Shown: piece after piece, positions 61,087 to 64,000 of the stretch
Layout of the letters: every line of letters starts with the position of its first letter
How positions within the stretch are numbered: the first letter of the stretch is position 1
Source of the DNA: Tamilnaduibacter salinus
Lineage (GTDB): Bacteria > Pseudomonadota > Gammaproteobacteria > Pseudomonadales > Oleiphilaceae
DNA length: 64,000 nt
Reading direction: 5' to 3'
NCBI RefSeq assembly: GCF_003096655.1
Contig: NZ_QEKQ01000003.1
Coordinates: 212,942 to 276,941, forward strand
Made by a program: the position numbers and the translations under genes
Notes under the pieces: model-generated
The model's input: the letters and a program-made list of their open reading frames with translations, nothing else
What the model was told of the DNA's origin: nothing
The model's database searches: none

Positions 61087-61830
61087 ATGCATCGAGCAAT
61101 CGAGATTCCGTCCGCTGACGGCGTGATCGACGCCCATATCCACACGCCGGACAACGCCACCGGCCTCCTCCCGGGCGTGGTGCTGTTCACCGACATCGGT
61201 GGACTTCGGCCCTGCTACCACGAGAAGGCCCAGACCATCGCCGACGGCGGCTACGCGGTCCTGATGCCGAACATCTACTACCGGGATTCAGTGGGGCGGG
61301 TGGTGCCTGAAGGCCGGTCGTTCCGGGACGAGGACGTGCGCGAAATCCTGCTCGGATACGCCGGCAAGCTGACGCCGGAGGCGCAGGCCCGGGACTTTGA
61401 GGCGTTGTTGGCCGGCATCGACGATGAGACGGTCTTCGCCGATGGCCCGCTGGGCGTCACCGGCTACTGCATGACCGGTGGGTTCGCCCTGCGGATGGCG
61501 GCGTCTCATCCGGACCGGATTGCCGCAGCCGCCGGCTTTCACTCGGCCCGGCTGGCGGATACGGAAAACCCCGACAGCCCGGTCCACATCGTCCATTCCA
61601 TTCGCGGCCAGGTCTATCTCGGGCACGCGGATCGGGATGAGCTGATGCCGCCCGAGCAGGTCGGCGCGATGGACCAGGCACTGGCGACAGCAGGCGTGCA
61701 CTTCACCACCGAGCTCTACAAGGGCGCGGCCCACGGCTACACCGCCACCGATGCACCGTCCTATGATGCGACCGCCGACGCACGTCACTACCGGCAGTTA
61801 TTCCGGTTGCTGGCGGATGCGTTGGGGTAA
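61087..61830 (+). CDS. Dienelactone hydrolase family protein
   Basis: A 247-aa alpha/beta hydrolase. The nucleophile is the cysteine in GYCMTGG (residues about 130-136), as in dienelactone hydrolase. The Asp follows in GHADRDELMPP and the His in AAHGYTATD near the C-terminus. Members hydrolyse dienelactone in chlorocatechol breakdown, but many act on other esters. No aromatic pathway genes are nearby, so a general esterase role is possible. GGGAGGCCACC precedes the ATG. Confidence 0.9.
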   Translation: MHRAIEIPSADGVIDAHIHTPDNATGLLPGVVLFTDIGGLRPCYHEKAQTIADGGYAVLMPNIYYRDSVGRVVPEGRSFRDEDVREILLGYAGKLTPEAQARDFEALLAGIDDETVFADGPLGVTGYCMTGGFALRMAASHPDRIAAAAGFHSARLADTENPDSPVHIVHSIRGQVYLGHADRDELMPPEQVGAMDQALATAGVHFTTELYKGAAHGYTATDAPSYDATADARHYRQLFRLLADALG

Positions 61831-61874
61831 CCGATGCGTTTTCTGGAGGCGTCATTCGAACGCTCGTCCGGCCG

Positions 61875-62588
61875 TTACTGGCGCTCCTCCTCCAGAATCG
61901 ATTCCAGCAGCGTATCGAAATCCATATCGATATCGCCCTCGGCCACCGGTCCGGTCAGAACCACCATGGAACCCTGTAGTCTCGGGTCCTCATCCAGCCG
62001 GAGCAGGTCCGGGTGGATCACGGTCTTTACGGTGTTCTTCACAAACCCGGGTGCACGGTGGAACTGGCGGCGCAGAAGCCGGGGGATGAGGGCGTCGTCC
62101 GGCTTGCCACCCAATGTGTGCTGAACCGTGTACTCCCGCTCGTTGACCAGGTATTGGCAGAGCGTTTTCATCACCGGTGTGTCGGCGTTGTGGATCACCA
62201 GAGTGCCCCGGGAGGCGAGCATCTTGTCCACGTAATACAGCGACACCAACGCCTGATCGTATGGGCCCACTTCGTTGATGATCGCCAGATCCACGGACCG
62301 GTTCTGGAAATACAGATCCGGCAGCACCTCATCCGCTGGGGTCCAGTTCAGCTCCACCACGTCCATCAACGCGTCCACATTGCGCTGGCGGACCGCCTTC
62401 AGAAATTCCGCGTGTTGAAGGCGAGTGCCCGTCAGCAACGTCATCGCCGCATCGTCCAGTGTGTTCAGTGTCTGACAGGCCGACAGCGTCAGGTCGAAAT
62501 CGCCGAGGCCGACCTGGAGGACTTCCTGGGGCGTCTGGTCACGGATTACGGACGTCAGAAATGCGGTGAGCGAAGTGTCGTGGGTCAT
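61875..62588 (-). CDS. SAM-dependent methyltransferase-like protein
   Basis: A 237-aa protein. A Rossmann-like pattern can be read: VLQVGLGDFDLTLSAC near residue 25 (glycine-rich loop), VVELNWTP as acidic strand end, DLAIINEVGPYDQALVSLYYVDKMLASRGTLVIHN. This resembles methyltransferases of the type 24 group, but the glycine loop is altered and the Asp/Glu that binds SAM is not certain. It could be a degenerate member without activity. It converges on the dienelactone hydrolase gene with 44 nt between stops. No pathway context. Confidence 0.55.
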   Translation of the reverse strand: MTHDTSLTAFLTSVIRDQTPQEVLQVGLGDFDLTLSACQTLNTLDDAAMTLLTGTRLQHAEFLKAVRQRNVDALMDVVELNWTPADEVLPDLYFQNRSVDLAIINEVGPYDQALVSLYYVDKMLASRGTLVIHNADTPVMKTLCQYLVNEREYTVQHTLGGKPDDALIPRLLRRQFHRAPGFVKNTVKTVIHPDLLRLDEDPRLQGSMVVLTGPVAEGDIDMDFDTLLESILEEERQ

Positions 62589-62937
62589 GGGCCTATCCAA
62601 AAAACGGAAGCGGGCAGAGCCCGCATGGTAGCGGCCTGACGCTATTGAATCCTTGGCTCTATGACAAGGAATGCCAGTCCGAAAGGTCAGCTTGGTGGCT
62701 GGGGGGTATACCCGCTGATGGCCTCAGCAATGGCAATCATGAACTCGATCGGCCCGTCTAAAGCACATGACCCTCAAGTGGGTGCGTCGATGTTCTTTAC
62801 ACACGGACCCCGGAGCGTCGGAGCTGTCATCGGGTAACCGCTTGAAAGCGTGCCATGCCAGGAGCGGGGGAACGATTCGTGCCTGAATCTGCGGCGCAGT
62901 CACATCCCTTCCGAACCTGACAAAAGGAGCTATGTCA
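62589..62937. other. Intergenic leader of the large secreted protein gene
   Basis: About 350 nt. A weak sigma-54-like site (GGGAACGATTCGTGCC, three mismatches) has GG at 62869-62870 and GC at 62881-62882, 56 nt before the start at 62938. An AAAGGAG site lies at 62922-62928. No riboswitch or gene is recognised. Confidence 0.4.
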
Positions 62938-64000
62938 TGGTTTCTTTTTCTTCACGGAAGAGGTCTTTGCGCTTGAGATTTGTGTGGTTCGTGCTGCTGT
63001 GCCTCTTTTCGACCCCTCTATTTGCGTTATCCATTGATGTTTCGGGTATTAATAACCCGGTCGCGCCCAACGGGTTTACTTACTATCGCATTGTTGTTGG
63101 CAACACAGACGGTGCTGATCGCACCAATGTGATGGTGACGGCCCCCGTTCCGGAACACAGCTTCTTTTCAGAAGCCAATGCCCTGCCGGCGACGGATGGG
63201 TCATGCAGCGTCAGTTCCTGCCAGTTTGGCGAAACGGCCGTGTGGAACCTCGGTAATCTGTCGGACGGCGACAGCAAAGTCATCACCGTGCCTTTCAGGG
63301 TGGCTTCCAGTGCCCCGGCGGATGCCGAGCTGGCCCTGACGGCAACGGTGACTCATGACGGCGATAGCGTTGGCCAGTCGGCGACCTATACAACCACGGT
63401 GAAAGTGGATCCCGTCGCTCGGGTTTCGCTATCGTCGAAGAAGCAGGTGATCGAATCCGGAGCGACCTCACGATACGAAGTGAGTTTTGGCAATATCAGC
63501 GCTTCAACGTTGCTGGATGCCGAGGTGGCGGTCACGCTGCCCGCAGACGTTACCTTTGCGAGTGCCAGTGATGGCGGAACATTATCCGGGAACACGATCA
63601 CCTGGGATTTATCCAATCTCAGTGCGAATGCCGGGGGCAAACGTTTTTTCACTGTGACGTCCGATGGCGGTCTTGAGGATGGCGCTGTCCTGGCTTTCAG
63701 CAGCGTATTGCGCAGTGAGGGCTCCGATGTGGCCCAGGCGAAGGAGTCCAATGTTGTCAGAAATAATGTGGGCCTCACACTGGATGTCACCACGATCGGC
63801 GACCGCTCGCAGCCGGACGACCTGATTTACTACCGCTACGTTGTGGCCAACAAGGGGGTGACCGACCTGGCGGACGTCACGCTGGATATGATGGTGTCCG
63901 AACGGACCGTCTTCCAGGAGGCTCGTACCGCCCCGGTGACGACGTCGAGTTGTTCGATCAGCACCTGCCAGCCGGGCGAGTGGGGATCTTTCGCCATTGG
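62938..64000 (+). CDS. Large secreted DUF11-repeat protein (5' part, continues beyond the window)
   Basis: 354 codons without a stop up to the window edge. A signal peptide covers about residues 1-31 (FVWFVLLCLFSTPLFA). The rest consists of repeated beta-sandwich units of about 120-150 residues. Each starts with a theme like APNGFTYYRIVVGNTDGADRTNV or PDDLIYYRYVVANKGVTDLADV and holds asymmetric CSVSSCQ/CSISTCQ cysteine pairs. This is the DUF11 (conserved repeat) pattern found in large surface proteins. At least three units are visible. A sorting signal would be past the end. It is missed by frame searches that demand a stop. Confidence 0.85.

Noticed and set aside
62780..62930. Cyclic-di-GMP riboswitch before the DUF11 protein
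   Set aside because: A GGTTACC-like stretch appears only on the opposite strand and the conserved core is missing.

Overview
This 64-kb window is GC-rich chromosomal DNA from a free-living, probably marine or halophilic gammaproteobacterium. Supporting signs are a monomeric NADP-isocitrate dehydrogenase, DbpA and RhlE helicases, PEP-CTERM surface proteins, a quaternary-amine-type Rieske oxygenase cluster, Na+ and Na+/Ca2+ antiporters, NnrU and an FNR/Anr-type promoter. No rRNA, tRNA, CRISPR array or intact transposase was recognised. Most genes are small independent units, often convergent with almost no spacing.

Layout. 1-6.9 kb: end of a cation efflux transporter, a PEP-CTERM protein behind a sigma-54-like promoter, NnrU, a GFA-type zinc protein overlapping a shikimate-kinase-like gene, a Ca2+/Na+ exchanger, a zinc-less MDR reductase, a universal stress protein behind an FNR-box promoter, and an orphan periplasmic binding protein. 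7-12.6 kb: a double-length UvrA of 1853 aa with four ABC modules. 12.6-18.9 kb: a catabolic cluster (Rieske oxygenase, GMC dehydrogenase, aldehyde dehydrogenase, class II aldolase, GlxA/AraC regulator). 19-28.7 kb: RhlE, membrane proteins, a Na+/H+ antiporter, HxlR plus an old-yellow-enzyme alkene reductase, TetR plus a Baeyer-Villiger-type monooxygenase with three tandem operators, and an SMR pump. 28.8-36 kb: an AT-richer pair of unknown genes, a secreted deacylase, icd, a macro-domain protein, a truncated globin, and several intergenic palindromic repeats that run into coding sequence. 36-42.5 kb: a coupled three-gene operon (AGPS-like flavoprotein, GlpD, FGGY kinase), a thioesterase and a MATE pump. 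42.8-50 kb: a decayed PAS-PAS-MCP receptor, two MITE-like elements, an AraC regulator divergent from a fatty-acid desaturase, a ParD-like/RelE toxin-antitoxin pair, a Mut7-C protein and a periplasmic binding protein.

50.0-54.6 kb holds the best candidate for an undescribed system. It has four same-strand genes for exported proteins: a 209-aa secreted protein, a 416-aa protein with ten imperfect 17-aa repeats centred on PALRFG, a 168-aa signal-bearing protein, and a 711-aa predicted outer-membrane beta-barrel with a C-terminal globular domain. The last three are joined by ATGA/TGATG overlaps. A CHASE-type sensor histidine kinase faces the operon. I recognise no family for the four proteins.

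56-64 kb: a DMT exporter and nitroreductase divergent from a MarR regulator with TATCTT-N6-AAGATA operators, a second PEP-CTERM protein with its own sigma-54-like promoter, DbpA, a dienelactone hydrolase, a methyltransferase-like protein, and the start of a large secreted DUF11-type repeat protein cut off by the window end.

Two sigma-54-type promoters, each in front of a PEP-CTERM gene, suggest these surface proteins share the PrsK/PrsR-RpoN control known for exosortase substrates. Several metabolic genes sit beside dedicated one-component repressors whose operator palindromes can be read directly.
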